From the NCBI RefSeq assembly GCF_014641455.1, contig NZ_BMHT01000004.1:92025-156024 (forward strand): 64,000 bases of DNA, in the 5' to 3' direction. Shown piece after piece: positions 16,824 to 24,614 of this stretch. The notes beneath the pieces are model-generated. The model did no database searches, was not told where the DNA came from, and saw nothing but the letters and a program-made list of their open reading frames with translations. Numbering within the stretch: the first letter of the stretch is position 1; every line of letters begins with the position of its first letter. The translations under genes and the position numbers were made by a program. Source of the stretch: Hymenobacter cavernae. Its GTDB lineage: Bacteria; Bacteroidota; Bacteroidia; Cytophagales; Hymenobacteraceae.

Positions 16824-17840
16824 GTCGTAGTCGACTTCGTCAGTTCCGCGCTCTTCGCGGCCGGTGCGGGTGAGGCGTGTGAAGCCGTGGCGCACATCGG
16901 TGTAGGCCGGCTTGGTGGCTTTTTTCTTCTTGCTGTTCATCAGCAATGCGGCCGTAACGATCAGGGCAACCGTGGCGGCGCCGACGATAGCAGCTTGTTG
17001 GGGCAGTTTGTCTTGTGGCATGGGAGGGAGATATTGTACGCCGTCTGCATCAATGCGGGCTGATTCCGAGACGTAGCGGCCGTGCTTGGGCGTGGGGAAA
17101 CTTTGAGCTAGAGCAGTCAGGCCGGCCGCCGCTTCGGGGCCTTTGATGACAGGGCCGTGGCCGCAGCCGATGGCCTGCGGTTCAAGGTTCGACAGCTCGA
17201 CCACGGAGGCGTGCACCGATTCCCAGTCGTAGTTGAAGGGCGCGCCGGCCACGCTGATCTGGGGCTTTTGCAGCAGCAGGGAAGGCACCGATTCGTGGTT
17301 GGCCGTAGCAAAGGCGTCGGCGCCGAGCAGCGTTTTGTCCTCAGGCCGGAAGAGTGCTACCTGGCCGGGCGCGTGACCGGGTACGTGCAGCCACTGCCAG
17401 CCGGGCAGGAACGGCGGCTCCGAGTCTTCGGTGGGCAGCGCCTGAATGTAGTCGGTGAGCTGAAACGACTGGGGCGGAAAAAAACGACTTACAAAAGCCA
17501 GGCTACCACCGTTTTCCACCGTCGGATCGGCCGGCGGGTACACGGCCTTGCCCATGAGGAAAGGCAACTCCAGCGGGTGCGCAATGATGGGCACTTTCCA
17601 GTGTTCGGCTAGCTCCTGAGCCGAGCCGGCGTGGTCCATGTGACCGTGGGTGAGCAGGATAGCTTCGGGGTGGCTGCCGGGGTAAAACAGCTCGTCGGCG
17701 GCGGCAATAATAGTTTTGGCGCTGCCAGGCAAACCGGTATCGACCAGCACCCAGCGGCTCGGGTCGCTCGTTTCGACGAAGTATAAGTTGACAAAGCGTT
17801 GGATGGTCAGCTGCGTGACGCCGTGGGCTACTTTTTCCAT
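16818..17840 (-). CDS. MBL-fold metallo-hydrolase with C-terminal membrane anchor
   Basis: 340 aa from the ATG at 17840; the open frame continues 51 codons upstream without family similarity. It carries the metallo-beta-lactamase metal motif H65-G-H67-M-D69-H70 (ILLTHGHMDHAG), the strand VLVDTGLPGS, a second metal His in LHVPGHAPGQVALF and a later GCGHGPVIKG. Near the C-terminus is a single hydrophobic helix (AAIVGAATVALIVTAALLM) followed by a KKKK stop-transfer, so it is likely tail-anchored with the hydrolase domain in the cytosol. The family covers glyoxalase II-like thioesterases, lactonases and others, and the substrate is unknown. It is convergent with the efflux genes. Confidence 0.88.
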   Translation of the reverse strand: MEKVAHGVTQLTIQRFVNLYFVETSDPSRWVLVDTGLPGSAKTIIAAADELFYPGSHPEAILLTHGHMDHAGSAQELAEHWKVPIIAHPLELPFLMGKAVYPPADPTVENGGSLAFVSRFFPPQSFQLTDYIQALPTEDSEPPFLPGWQWLHVPGHAPGQVALFRPEDKTLLGADAFATANHESVPSLLLQKPQISVAGAPFNYDWESVHASVVELSNLEPQAIGCGHGPVIKGPEAAAGLTALAQSFPTPKHGRYVSESARIDADGVQYLPPMPQDKLPQQAAIVGAATVALIVTAALLMNSKKKKATKPAYTDVRHGFTRLTRTGREERGTDEVDYDE

Positions 17841-18304
17841 AAATGACAGAATCAGCGAGAGTTGAGGGTTGGTAAGCCAATACGCAAACCTAGCCGTTGA
17901 GGTCGAGCCGCACGGTAAAATAGCAGGGGAGCGAAAGTCGATTTTGCTGCGTACAAACCTAGGTTCGACAGTCGCCGCAAGGGCGTCGAGCAATGATAAG
18001 TGCTTATGTTGATGGCTCTGTCGACCAGCGGGAGAAATCCGGGGTGCTTCGTCAGCACGTCGTTCCGGGCAGCGCGAGGAATCTGGCGTGCTGGTGCTGG
18101 AGCCGTAATTCTGGTCGACTAACCTTCAACGACTGCACGCGAGATTTCTCCCGTTGGTCGAAATGACGTTCGCTTTGCTATGGCACTGAGTCGGGTTTGA
18201 AGGATATATAGAAAAAATATTTTATTTCAGAGAAATAGCCGCAACAAACTCCGTAACTTCGGGCTTATATCTACTTCATTCCTTCTATTATACTACTTCG
18301 ACCT
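17841..18304. other. Spacer with degenerate intergenic repeat
   Basis: 464 bp without a supportable gene. It holds a degenerate repeat at about 18011-18170: a CGACCAGCGGGAGAAATC element, then CGTCGTTCCGGGCAGC...GAGGAATCT facing GAGATTTCTCCCGTTGG...AATGACG. This is a decayed relative of the 6873 and 50267 families. A candidate -7 box for the next gene is at 18254. Confidence 0.5.
18254..18261 (+). promoter_or_regulatory. Candidate -7 box for the small secreted protein gene
   Basis: TAACTTCG approximates TAnnTTTG and lies 43 nt before the ATG at 18305. A TTATTTC about 30 nt further upstream could contribute a weak -33. This is suggestive only. Confidence 0.3.
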
Positions 18305-18727
18305 ATGAAAAAGCTGGTGCTTCTCTCGGCAATGCTAGTTTGCAGCAGCTGGGCTTTCGGACAAACCAAGTGCGCCGACTATGATCTGAAAGTGTATCAG
18401 AACGGGCAAGAGGTAGATATGAAAAACAGCCCCTTAGTCTCTTCGCTCAGCTTGGTTCTGGTGAATGATCCAGACTGCGCCCAAATGGCGGCGTGTCAGT
18501 TTAGAAGCGCGGAGCTGACCTTGGTGCGCGAAAAAACGCCCGTGCTGCCAGCTATCATAACTGATAAGCCCGACGTAGACCTCACCGAGTTCCAGAAAGT
18601 GTATCAGCCCGGCGACCGGCTCGTTATCGAAGTGGAAGGCAGCACGGACGAAGCTCCTGCAGACCCAGAACAGGAGGAGCAGGAGACAGTTGGCTACTCG
18701 GTGGTCGTGAACTGGTCTTTGCAGTAA
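18305..18727 (+). CDS. Small secreted protein, unknown function (paralogue of next gene)
   Basis: 140 aa. A signal peptide is cleaved about at AFG-QTKC (residues 1-19). The mature part has about four Cys (KCADYD, DPDCAQMAACQF) and is otherwise beta-rich: VYQNGQEVDMK, FRSAELTLVREKTPVLP, DLTEFQKVYQPGDRLVIEVEG, VVVNWSLQ. I do not recognise a named family. Short beta domains of this sort in Bacteroidota resemble fragments of GldM-type periplasmic domains, but I cannot establish that. Residues ~120-130 form an acidic Glu/Pro insert (DEAPADPEQEEQE) absent from the paralogue. It should be periplasmic. The paralogue starts 108 bp downstream. Confidence 0.7.
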   Translation: MKKLVLLSAMLVCSSWAFGQTKCADYDLKVYQNGQEVDMKNSPLVSSLSLVLVNDPDCAQMAACQFRSAELTLVREKTPVLPAIITDKPDVDLTEFQKVYQPGDRLVIEVEGSTDEAPADPEQEEQETVGYSVVVNWSLQ

Positions 18728-18834
18728 AGAGTAGCAAAACCTAGGTGCGCGCTAGATACTATTCTGTGGTGGTCGTGGGTTATATGAACGTGGCAAATCA
18801 CTTGTTGCCACCGGGTTTTGTAATGCGCCGTCTT

Positions 18835-19218
18835 ATGAAAAAGCTAGGTATGCTCTTGGGAGTGCTGGTGGTGTGCAGCCGCGCCTTCGGCCAGACGAAG
18901 TGCCCGAATAACGTTGTAAGGGTGTACCAGAATGGGCAGGAGGTAAATACGAAAGGCAGCGCGCTAATCCCCAAAATCAACCTGGCTATTACCAGCGACC
19001 CGGCCTGCGGCGCGGCTACCACCTACCCGTTCAAGCATGCTGAGATAACCCTGATCCGTGGCAAATATCCGGTGTTGCCGATTTACAGCGTTACGAAAGC
19101 AGAAGTGGATCTTACCCCTTTTAAAAAGTGGTACAAGCCCGGCGACCGGCTATTTATCGAAGCCTGGGGCGGGGAAGCAGCTCAGCGGGCTCAGGTTAAC
19201 TGGATACTGGATAAATAG
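18835..19218 (+). CDS. Small secreted protein, paralogue of 18305-18727
   Basis: 127 aa from the ATG at 18835, where MKKLGMLLGVLVVCSRAFG forms a clean signal peptide; the open frame extends 30 codons upstream but that would bury the signal. The mature protein aligns along its whole length with the preceding gene: QTKC at the cleavage site, VYQNGQEV, a DPxC pair, F-x-x-AE-x-TL, PVLP, DLTPFKKWYKPGDRL and a terminal VNW. It lacks the acidic insert of its neighbour. Tandem duplication followed by divergence is the simplest reading. The function is unknown. Confidence 0.7.
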   Translation: MKKLGMLLGVLVVCSRAFGQTKCPNNVVRVYQNGQEVNTKGSALIPKINLAITSDPACGAATTYPFKHAEITLIRGKYPVLPIYSVTKAEVDLTPFKKWYKPGDRLFIEAWGGEAAQRAQVNWILDK

Positions 19219-19242
19219 CAGACAATCAACGGGAGACCTAGG

Positions 19243-20082
19243 TTACAGCTTCTCGCCGCAGCGCCAGCAATATTCTGCGTCGGGGCGGTGGTCGCCGGCC
19301 TGGCAGACGTGGCACACCACCTGCTTGTAAACTGGTACTGGTGGCGCAGGGCTGGCCGGCATTGCCATCTGGGCCGACACAATGCCGGTGGGCACGGCAA
19401 TGATGGCGTAGCCCATAATCATGAGCACCGACGCCAGCGCCTGACCAAGTACCGTGACGGGCGAAATATCACCATAGCCCACCGTTGTGACCGTGACGAT
19501 GGCCCAGTAGATGCTCTTGGGAATGCTCGTGAAGCCGTGCTGGCCGCCTTCAATCACGTACATGAGCGTACCCACGACGATGGTCAGCGTAAAAACGGCT
19601 GTCAGAAACACCAGAATCTTGTAGCGGCTGGCCTTGAGCGCCGTCACGATAAACTCGCCCTGCCCCACAAACTGACCTAGCTTGAAAATACGAAATACCC
19701 GCAGCAAGCGCAATGTGCGGATAACCAGCAGGTAGCGGCTACCGGCCAGCACCAGCGTGAAGAGTGTAGGCACGATGGCCAGAAAATCGATAATGCCAAG
19801 CAGACTCAGCGCGTAGGCCAGTGGGCGGCGCACCACGGCCAACCGGATAAGGTATTCTAAAGCAAACAGACCGGTGAAAATCCACTCTACAATGCGCAGG
19901 TAATAGCCATATTCGGCATCGATGGAATGCACGCTTTCCAGCATCACCGCTACCACACTCAGCACGATAGCCAGGAGCAAGGCAATGTCGAACGCCCGGC
20001 CTGCCGGCGTATCCGACTCGAAAATGATGCTGTACGCGGTGCGTTTCCAGCTGGATTCGGTGTCTTGAGGACGAATTTCCAT
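19243..20082 (-). CDS. Voltage-gated-type potassium channel with C-terminal zinc-ribbon tail
   Basis: 279 aa from the ATG at 20082. It has six transmembrane segments; the S4-like segment has regularly spaced arginines (VIRTLRLLRVFRIFK). The pore helix and filter read TVTTVGYGD, followed by the last TM helix (MGYAIIAVPTGIVSAQM). After a Pro-rich linker the C-terminus carries C-x2-C-x11-C-x2-C (CHVC...CWRC), a short zinc-ribbon-like module. The channel conducts K+ across the inner membrane. The cysteine tail is probably cytosolic and may sense metal or redox state or mediate assembly (inference). It is convergent with the small secreted protein genes, with a 24-bp gap. Confidence 0.92.
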   Translation of the reverse strand: MEIRPQDTESSWKRTAYSIIFESDTPAGRAFDIALLLAIVLSVVAVMLESVHSIDAEYGYYLRIVEWIFTGLFALEYLIRLAVVRRPLAYALSLLGIIDFLAIVPTLFTLVLAGSRYLLVIRTLRLLRVFRIFKLGQFVGQGEFIVTALKASRYKILVFLTAVFTLTIVVGTLMYVIEGGQHGFTSIPKSIYWAIVTVTTVGYGDISPVTVLGQALASVLMIMGYAIIAVPTGIVSAQMAMPASPAPPVPVYKQVVCHVCQAGDHRPDAEYCWRCGEKL

Positions 20083-20174
20083 AGAGGGTAGCAACAGGGA
20101 GTCGGAGCTAGCTTACGCAGCAAAGGGCAGACTGAGATAGTACTTTCAACGTCTGCGTACGTACATGCGCTGAT

Positions 20175-20612
20175 ATGAACTATCACTTACTCTGGATTAT
20201 ACCCCTTGGCATCGGCGGCTTTGTTGCCTTATGGTGCTTGGTCGTGAAGCTGGTTTCGTTCATGGGGTGGCACCAGCTGGCGAAGCGCTTTCAAACTGAC
20301 GGCTTGCCAGCAGGAGCGCAGATGCGGTTGCAGCGGGCGCGGATTGGGGTGGCCAACTATAAAGGAGTGCTGACGGCAAGCGTGAGTGCCGAAGGCATGG
20401 GGCTGAAAGTGGGTTTCCCGTTTCAGATCGGGCACCCGCCGGTGCTGATTCCGTGGGCGGCATTTGGGCCATTTCGCGCCGAGAAATTTCTCTGGACTAC
20501 CTTCTACACTACGACCATCAGCACCGGTAACGCTAGCACCAGCAACCTAGGCTTTGTTAGTCAGCCGTTAGTAGAAGCCGCGCGGCCTTGGATTCGGGTA
20601 GAGGGGAAATGA
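20175..20612 (+). CDS. Small membrane-anchored protein, unknown function
   Basis: 145 aa. One N-terminal hydrophobic helix (about residues 5-30, LLWIIPLGIGGFVALWCLVV) is followed by a soluble part with no recognisable domain. Visible features are GWHQLAKRF, a basic stretch QMRLQRARIGVANYKG and GFPFQIGHPPVLIPWAAF. A similar 'WHxLAxRF...vlIPW' pattern occurs in uncharacterised small Bacteroidota proteins. It is transcribed divergently from the K+ channel with a short shared upstream region (20083-20174). Confidence 0.7.
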   Translation: MNYHLLWIIPLGIGGFVALWCLVVKLVSFMGWHQLAKRFQTDGLPAGAQMRLQRARIGVANYKGVLTASVSAEGMGLKVGFPFQIGHPPVLIPWAAFGPFRAEKFLWTTFYTTTISTGNASTSNLGFVSQPLVEAARPWIRVEGK

Positions 20613-20722
20613 GCTAGCCCACTCCGGCAACCTAGGTTAGGCAAAAGCTAGGCTACTTAAAAGCAATACCAGAGCGACATCCGGTGCATATAGTCGTATA
20701 GCTACGGACTTATTAGCTACCC

Positions 20723-21370
20723 ATGACTTCAGAAACCAATCAGCCCTTCCCGGAGAATATCTTCCGCCGCCAGGATGAAACGCCCGACGCGCAGTTTTAC
20801 CAGGTGCCGCGCTTCGTGACGCACATCGACGCAGGTGCTATTGCGGCCGTCACGCAGCTCTACCGCGAGTTTTTTCCGAGCAATAGTGCCTTGTTGGATC
20901 TGATGAGCAGCTGGGTGAGCCACCTGCCGGCCGAGGTGAAGTATGAACGCGTGGTAGGCCTAGGTATGAACGAAGCCGAGCTGCGGGGCAACCCGCGCCT
21001 GCACGCGTATGTGGTGCAGGACCTCAACCAACAGCCTGTGTTGCCCTTCGAAGCCGCCAGCTTCGATGGCGCTGCTATCTGTGTATCTGTTGATTATCTC
21101 ACCAGACCCGTGGAAGTGATGCGGGAGCTAGGCCGGGTGCTGCGGCCGAAGGCGCCGCTGGTTATTACGTTTTCCAACCGCTGCTTTCCCTCCAAAGCCA
21201 TTGCTGCCTGGCACGCCCTCGACGACCACGGGCATATGCAACTAGTCGCGCAGTACCTGCGAGCCGCCGGCAACTGGCACGCCATCGAACTGCTTGACCG
21301 CAGCCCCCGGCCTGGGCGCAGCGACCCGCTGTTTGCGGTGATAGGGCGGGCTGGTGCCGCGTCGGCGTAG
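20723..21370 (+). CDS. Predicted class I SAM-dependent methyltransferase
   Basis: 215 aa. The C-terminal half has the features of Methyltransf_11-type enzymes: LPFEAASFDGAAICVSVDYLTRPVEVMRELGRVLRPKAPLVITFSNRCFPSKAI, covering motif II, the post-motif helix and motif III. The N-terminal part places a start of the Rossmann fold at LLDLMSSWVSHLP...YERVVGLGMNEAEL, where the usual glycine-rich motif I (E/DxGxG) is weak (GLGMN). A DHGHMQLVAQYLRAAGNWH segment follows. The substrate is unknown, and SAM binding is inferred from overall pattern rather than a strong motif I. The ATG at 20723 is the only reasonable start. Confidence 0.75.
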   Translation: MTSETNQPFPENIFRRQDETPDAQFYQVPRFVTHIDAGAIAAVTQLYREFFPSNSALLDLMSSWVSHLPAEVKYERVVGLGMNEAELRGNPRLHAYVVQDLNQQPVLPFEAASFDGAAICVSVDYLTRPVEVMRELGRVLRPKAPLVITFSNRCFPSKAIAAWHALDDHGHMQLVAQYLRAAGNWHAIELLDRSPRPGRSDPLFAVIGRAGAASA

Positions 21371-21439
21371 AGGCACATCGTTGTGGCTGCCAGCTAGTTG
21401 AACGCGGCGATTGTGCCTAAGGTCACCTCCGGACGCTAC

Positions 21440-22015
21440 TTAGCGCTTCTCGGCCGCCGAGTTCTCGGCCGAGAAGCGCTTCTCGTTCTCGGCTATGGTA
21501 TCCAGCACTTTCTCAGGCAGAACGTTATTCGTCAGTTCGTCTATTTCGGGGTCGTGCGCTTCCGCAATGTCCATCTTTTTGGCAATTTCCGTCACCAGCG
21601 TAATCAGGCGCGTGATTTCGTGCTCACTCAGCAAACTCACCTGCAAATCCAGGTTAGCGCGCTGATCGGCCATTTCTGCCATCCGGTTCTGGCTGATCAG
21701 CACGAACGTCGACAGGAAAATAGCTTCCACCGACGCAAACATGGCCAGCACCACAAACGACGGATCGAACGGCTTCAGGCCCAGCCAACCTAGGTTCCAG
21801 ACGATCCAGAGGCCAAACAGCGCCAAGTGAATAAAGACGAAGCTCATGCTGCCGGTGAAGGACGTAACGGCATCGGCAAGCTTGTTTTGCCAGGTGCGTT
21901 TTCGGTCCTCATTGCCTTGGCGCTTTAATAGCGCCTGAATGTTGCGCTCGACAATCTGGGCCATGCCGGAGGGCGGGGTAAAGCCAGCTTTGGGCTGTTG
22001 CTGATCGGTATTCAT
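21440..22015 (-). CDS. DUF1003 membrane protein
   Basis: 191 aa. The core has two transmembrane helices in the DUF1003 arrangement: KLADAVTSFTGSMSFVFIHLALFGLWIVWN, then PFDPSFVVLAMFASVEAIFLSTFVLISQNRM. A cytosolic helical tail follows (MADQRANLDLQVSLLSEHEITRLI...). Function in this family is unknown. The last codons (AENSAAEKR) overlap a 14-bp hairpin (21442-21480) that starts right at the stop codon. It points away from the GH43 gene. Confidence 0.9.
   Translation of the reverse strand: MNTDQQQPKAGFTPPSGMAQIVERNIQALLKRQGNEDRKRTWQNKLADAVTSFTGSMSFVFIHLALFGLWIVWNLGWLGLKPFDPSFVVLAMFASVEAIFLSTFVLISQNRMAEMADQRANLDLQVSLLSEHEITRLITLVTEIAKKMDIAEAHDPEIDELTNNVLPEKVLDTIAENEKRFSAENSAAEKR
21442..21480 (-). 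repeat. 14-bp hairpin at the 3' end of the DUF1003 gene
   Basis: AGCGCTTCTCGGCC (21442-21455) and GGCCGAGAAGCGCT (21467-21480) are perfect complements with an 11-nt loop. The hairpin is coding and ends at the stop codon. No T-run follows, so it may stabilise the mRNA 3' end rather than terminate. Confidence 0.5.
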
Positions 22016-22211
22016 GAGTACTTGCTGCTTACAGTAGCTGTTTTATACGACTCGCGGACGTTTCCAACTGTGGCTGAGCTTACGTTTTTGTTTGTTGGCC
22101 TACGCAATGTTGCGCTGGTTTTGCTATCACAATCGGTTTCGTTACTTGCGGAAGCCGGTAAGTTTGAAAAAGCCCCAAAAGCTAGGTAACTAGCCCTATT
22201 GAATAGCGCAG

Positions 22212-22238
22212 CAGAAAGCCCGGCTTTCTGGTATCTTG
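22212..22238 (+). promoter_or_regulatory. Palindrome abutting a -7 box upstream of GH43
   Basis: CAGAAAGCC (22212-22220) and GGCTTTCTG (22222-22230) form a palindrome that ends 1 nt before TATCTTG (22232-22238), a Bacteroidota -7-like box 28 nt before the ATG. The position, just upstream of the -7, fits an operator, but no regulator gene is adjacent. Confidence 0.35.
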
Positions 22239-22266
22239 CCGGTATAATCTCAACCAAACCCTTACA

Positions 22267-23403
22267 ATGCGTACCCACCGCACAGCAAAATTCCTCGCCC
22301 CCGCGCTACTGGCCTCCCTGGCCCTGGCCAGTGCCTGCCAGAGCAACAGCCCCAAAACCGAAGGTGAAACCGCCGCGGCCGGCACCGCCGCCGACTCGGC
22401 CCAGCAGGCTCCCGCAAGCGACTCGACGGGTAAGAAGTTCCTCTCGCAGCCGCTGGTGCGCGACATCTTCACCGCCGACCCGTCGGCGCACGTCTTCAAC
22501 GGCAAAATCTACATCTACCCCTCGCACGACATCGAAACGGGGATGCCGGAGAACGACAACGGCGACCATTTTGCCATGCGTGACTACCGCATCCTGTCGA
22601 TGGACAGCCCCGAGGGGAAAGTGACCGACCACGGCGTCGCGCTTGATGTGAAGGATGTGCCGTGGGCGAAGCGCCAGATGTGGGCGCCCGACGCGGCCTT
22701 CAAGGATGGCACGTACTTCCTGTACTTCCCCGTGAAAGACAAGCAGGACATCTTCCGCATGGGCGTGGCAACCAGCAAGAGCCCTACGGGGCCGTTCAAG
22801 GCTGATCCGCAGCCGATTCCGGGCAGCTACAGCATCGACCCGGCCGTATTTGCCGACACCGATGGCAATGCCTACATGTACTTTGGCGGCATTTGGGGCG
22901 GACAGCTCCAGCGCTGGCGCACAGCCAAATACGACTCCACCATTGCTCCGAATCAGCCCGCCAACGAGGTGGCTATCGGCCCACGCTTTGCCCGCATGAG
23001 CAAAGACATGCGTAAGTTCGACGGCCCGGTGCAGGAGATTAAGATTCTGGACGAAAACGGCAAGCCTCTGCTGGCCGGCGACACCAAGAAGCGCTTCTTC
23101 GAGGGCGCCTGGATGCACAAGTACAACAACAAGTACTACCTCACGTACTCGACCGGCGACACGCACCTGCTGGTGTACGCCATCGGCGACAAGCCGCAAG
23201 GCCCGTTCACGTATAAAGGCGTGCTGATGAACCCCGTACAGGGCTGGACCACGCACCACTCCATCATCGAGTTCAACGGCAAGTGGTACATTTTCTACCA
23301 CGATACGCAGCTCTCCAACAAAACCTGGCTGCGTAACGTCAAAGTCACGGAGATGAAGCGCAACACCGACGGCACGATCGAAACGATCAATCCGGAAGGC
23401 TAG
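22267..23403 (+). CDS. GH43-family glycoside hydrolase, lipoprotein
   Basis: 378 aa. It has a lipoprotein signal with lipobox LASAC (residues 20-24), then a Thr/Ala/Asp-rich linker to about residue 60. The five-bladed propeller begins LVRDIFTADPSAHVFNGKIYIYPSHD, with the catalytic base Asp in TADPSAH. The pKa-modulating Asp lies in SIDPAVFADTDG and the general acid Glu in RFFEGAWMHKYNNKYYLTYS. GH43 enzymes are arabinofuranosidases, xylosidases or related. This one should act on arabinose/xylose side chains at the cell surface or in the periplasm, which would complement the pectin PULs although it is separate from them. It is a single gene with its own promoter candidate and a terminator at 23513-23550. 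Confidence 0.92.
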   Translation: MRTHRTAKFLAPALLASLALASACQSNSPKTEGETAAAGTAADSAQQAPASDSTGKKFLSQPLVRDIFTADPSAHVFNGKIYIYPSHDIETGMPENDNGDHFAMRDYRILSMDSPEGKVTDHGVALDVKDVPWAKRQMWAPDAAFKDGTYFLYFPVKDKQDIFRMGVATSKSPTGPFKADPQPIPGSYSIDPAVFADTDGNAYMYFGGIWGGQLQRWRTAKYDSTIAPNQPANEVAIGPRFARMSKDMRKFDGPVQEIKILDENGKPLLAGDTKKRFFEGAWMHKYNNKYYLTYSTGDTHLLVYAIGDKPQGPFTYKGVLMNPVQGWTTHHSIIEFNGKWYIFYHDTQLSNKTWLRNVKVTEMKRNTDGTIETINPEG

Positions 23404-23405
23404 CC

Positions 23406-23507
23406 TGTAGCGCGAAGCCTGTGCTTCGCGTGTCGTTGAACGACTGGCTACTAGGTCGTACTAACGTCATCGTTCTGCGATACGCGAAGCGCAGACTTCG
23501 CGCTACA
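23406..23507. repeat. Imperfect inverted repeat (TGTAGCGCGAAG family)
   Basis: The left arm starts TGTAGCGCGAAGCC (23406) and the right arm ends CTTCGCGCTACA (to 23507). The arms differ at several inner positions. The outer 12 nt are identical to the 10648-10749 copy. Confidence 0.85.
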
Positions 23508-23512
23508 TTCCA

Positions 23513-23550
23513 AACGGCCTCTTCGCTTTAAGCGGGGAGGCCGTTCATTT
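23513..23550 (+). terminator. Intrinsic terminator after GH43
   Basis: AACGGCCTC (23513-23521) and GAGGCCGTT (23537-23545) form a hairpin with extra pairing inside the loop (CGCTT/AAGCG) and CATTTTG after it. Confidence 0.7.
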
Positions 23551-23572
23551 TGTACCTAGCTTACGCCGACTT

Positions 23573-24490
23573 ATGCAAGCTACCTCCACCGTTTTCCTCG
23601 TGCGCCCGACGCGGTTTTCTTTCAATGCTGAAACCGCCGCGTCCAACTTCTTTCAGCAAAACCTAGGTGGCCTGACGCCGGAAGTTATTCAGGCGCAGGC
23701 TTTTGCCGAGTTCGATGCGGCTGTGGCAACGCTGCGGGCAACAGGCGTGCAGGTGCTGGTGTTTGAGGATACGCCCATGCCGCCCAAGCCCGACGCCGTG
23801 TTTCCGAACAACTGGCTCACCTTGCACCCCGACGGCCGCGTGCTGCTCTACCCGATGTGCGCGCCCAACCGTCGCCCCGAGCGTCGGCCCGATATTCTGG
23901 CAAAGCTAGGTCAGCAGTTCACCATCACCGAAGTCGTTGATCTGTCGCACCATGAGCAGGAGGGAAGGTTCCTGGAAGGCACGGGCAGCATCCTCTTCGA
24001 CCACACGCACCGTGTAGCCTACGCCTGCCTCTCGCCGCGCACCGATGCAGCCTTATTCGCCGAAGTTGCTGCCAAGCTAGGTTACCGGCCGGTGCCTTTC
24101 CACGCCCACGATCAGCAAGGACAGCCAATCTATCACACCAACGTGATGATGTGCATCGGACCTAGGTTTGCGGTGGTGTGCCTGGCCAGCATCACCGATG
24201 CGCGGGAGCGGTCGGCCGTAAGTGCTTCGCTTACGGCAACCGGGCACGAGCTGGTAGATATCACGCTGGAGCAAGTCGCGCGTTTTGCCGGCAACATGCT
24301 TGCGCTGCGCGGGGCTGCTGCTGAGCTACTGGTACTCTCCCAGCAAGCCTACGACGCCCTCACCACCGCACAACGACAGACCCTAGGTCGCTACGCGGAG
24401 CTGGTACCGCTGGCTATTCCGACCATCGAAACCATCGGAGGCGGCAGCGCCCGGTGCATGTTGGCGGAGGTGTTTCTGCCGGAAGCGTGA
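23573..24490 (+). CDS. ctlX: Citrulline utilisation hydrolase CtlX-like amidinotransferase
   Basis: 305 aa, full length for the family. It belongs to the amidinotransferase/arginine-deiminase fold. Signature segments are FLVRPTRFSFNAETA at the N-terminus, PDAVFPNNWLTLHPDGR (residues 73-89), EGTGSILFD (135-143) and the catalytic His188 (YHTNVMMCIG). The nucleophile Cys295 lies in GGGSARCMLAEVFLP. CtlX proteins are reported to hydrolyse citrulline; related proteins act on other guanidino/ureido amino acids. It is cytosolic with no signal. It is followed by a strong terminator. Confidence 0.9.
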   Translation: MQATSTVFLVRPTRFSFNAETAASNFFQQNLGGLTPEVIQAQAFAEFDAAVATLRATGVQVLVFEDTPMPPKPDAVFPNNWLTLHPDGRVLLYPMCAPNRRPERRPDILAKLGQQFTITEVVDLSHHEQEGRFLEGTGSILFDHTHRVAYACLSPRTDAALFAEVAAKLGYRPVPFHAHDQQGQPIYHTNVMMCIGPRFAVVCLASITDARERSAVSASLTATGHELVDITLEQVARFAGNMLALRGAAAELLVLSQQAYDALTTAQRQTLGRYAELVPLAIPTIETIGGGSARCMLAEVFLPEA

Positions 24491-24511
24491 CGCGGCACCT
24501 GGTCAGATAAG

Positions 24512-24570
24512 AGCGACGCCCCGGTAAAGCCGGCCGTAGGGGCCTGACTTACCGGGGCGTCGCTTTTTTA
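24512..24570. terminator. Strong terminator between ctlX and susD (convergent)
   Basis: AGCGACGCCCCGGTAA (24512-24527) and TTACCGGGGCGTCGCT (24549-24564) are perfect 16-bp arms, followed by TTTTTTA on the plus strand. It serves ctlX and separates it from the minus-strand PUL end. Confidence 0.85.
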
Positions 24571-24614
24571 GCGGTATTTGTCTTTTGCTTCTTGCAGCAG
24601 CTCAACCTAGGTTC

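Noticed and set aside
18055..18170. Intact intergenic inverted repeat
   Set aside because: The arms match only partially; I treat it as a decayed copy.
22306..23301. 331-codon antisense frame inside GH43
   Set aside because: GC-rich coding DNA regularly leaves long antisense frames open; the GH43 frame has all catalytic motifs.
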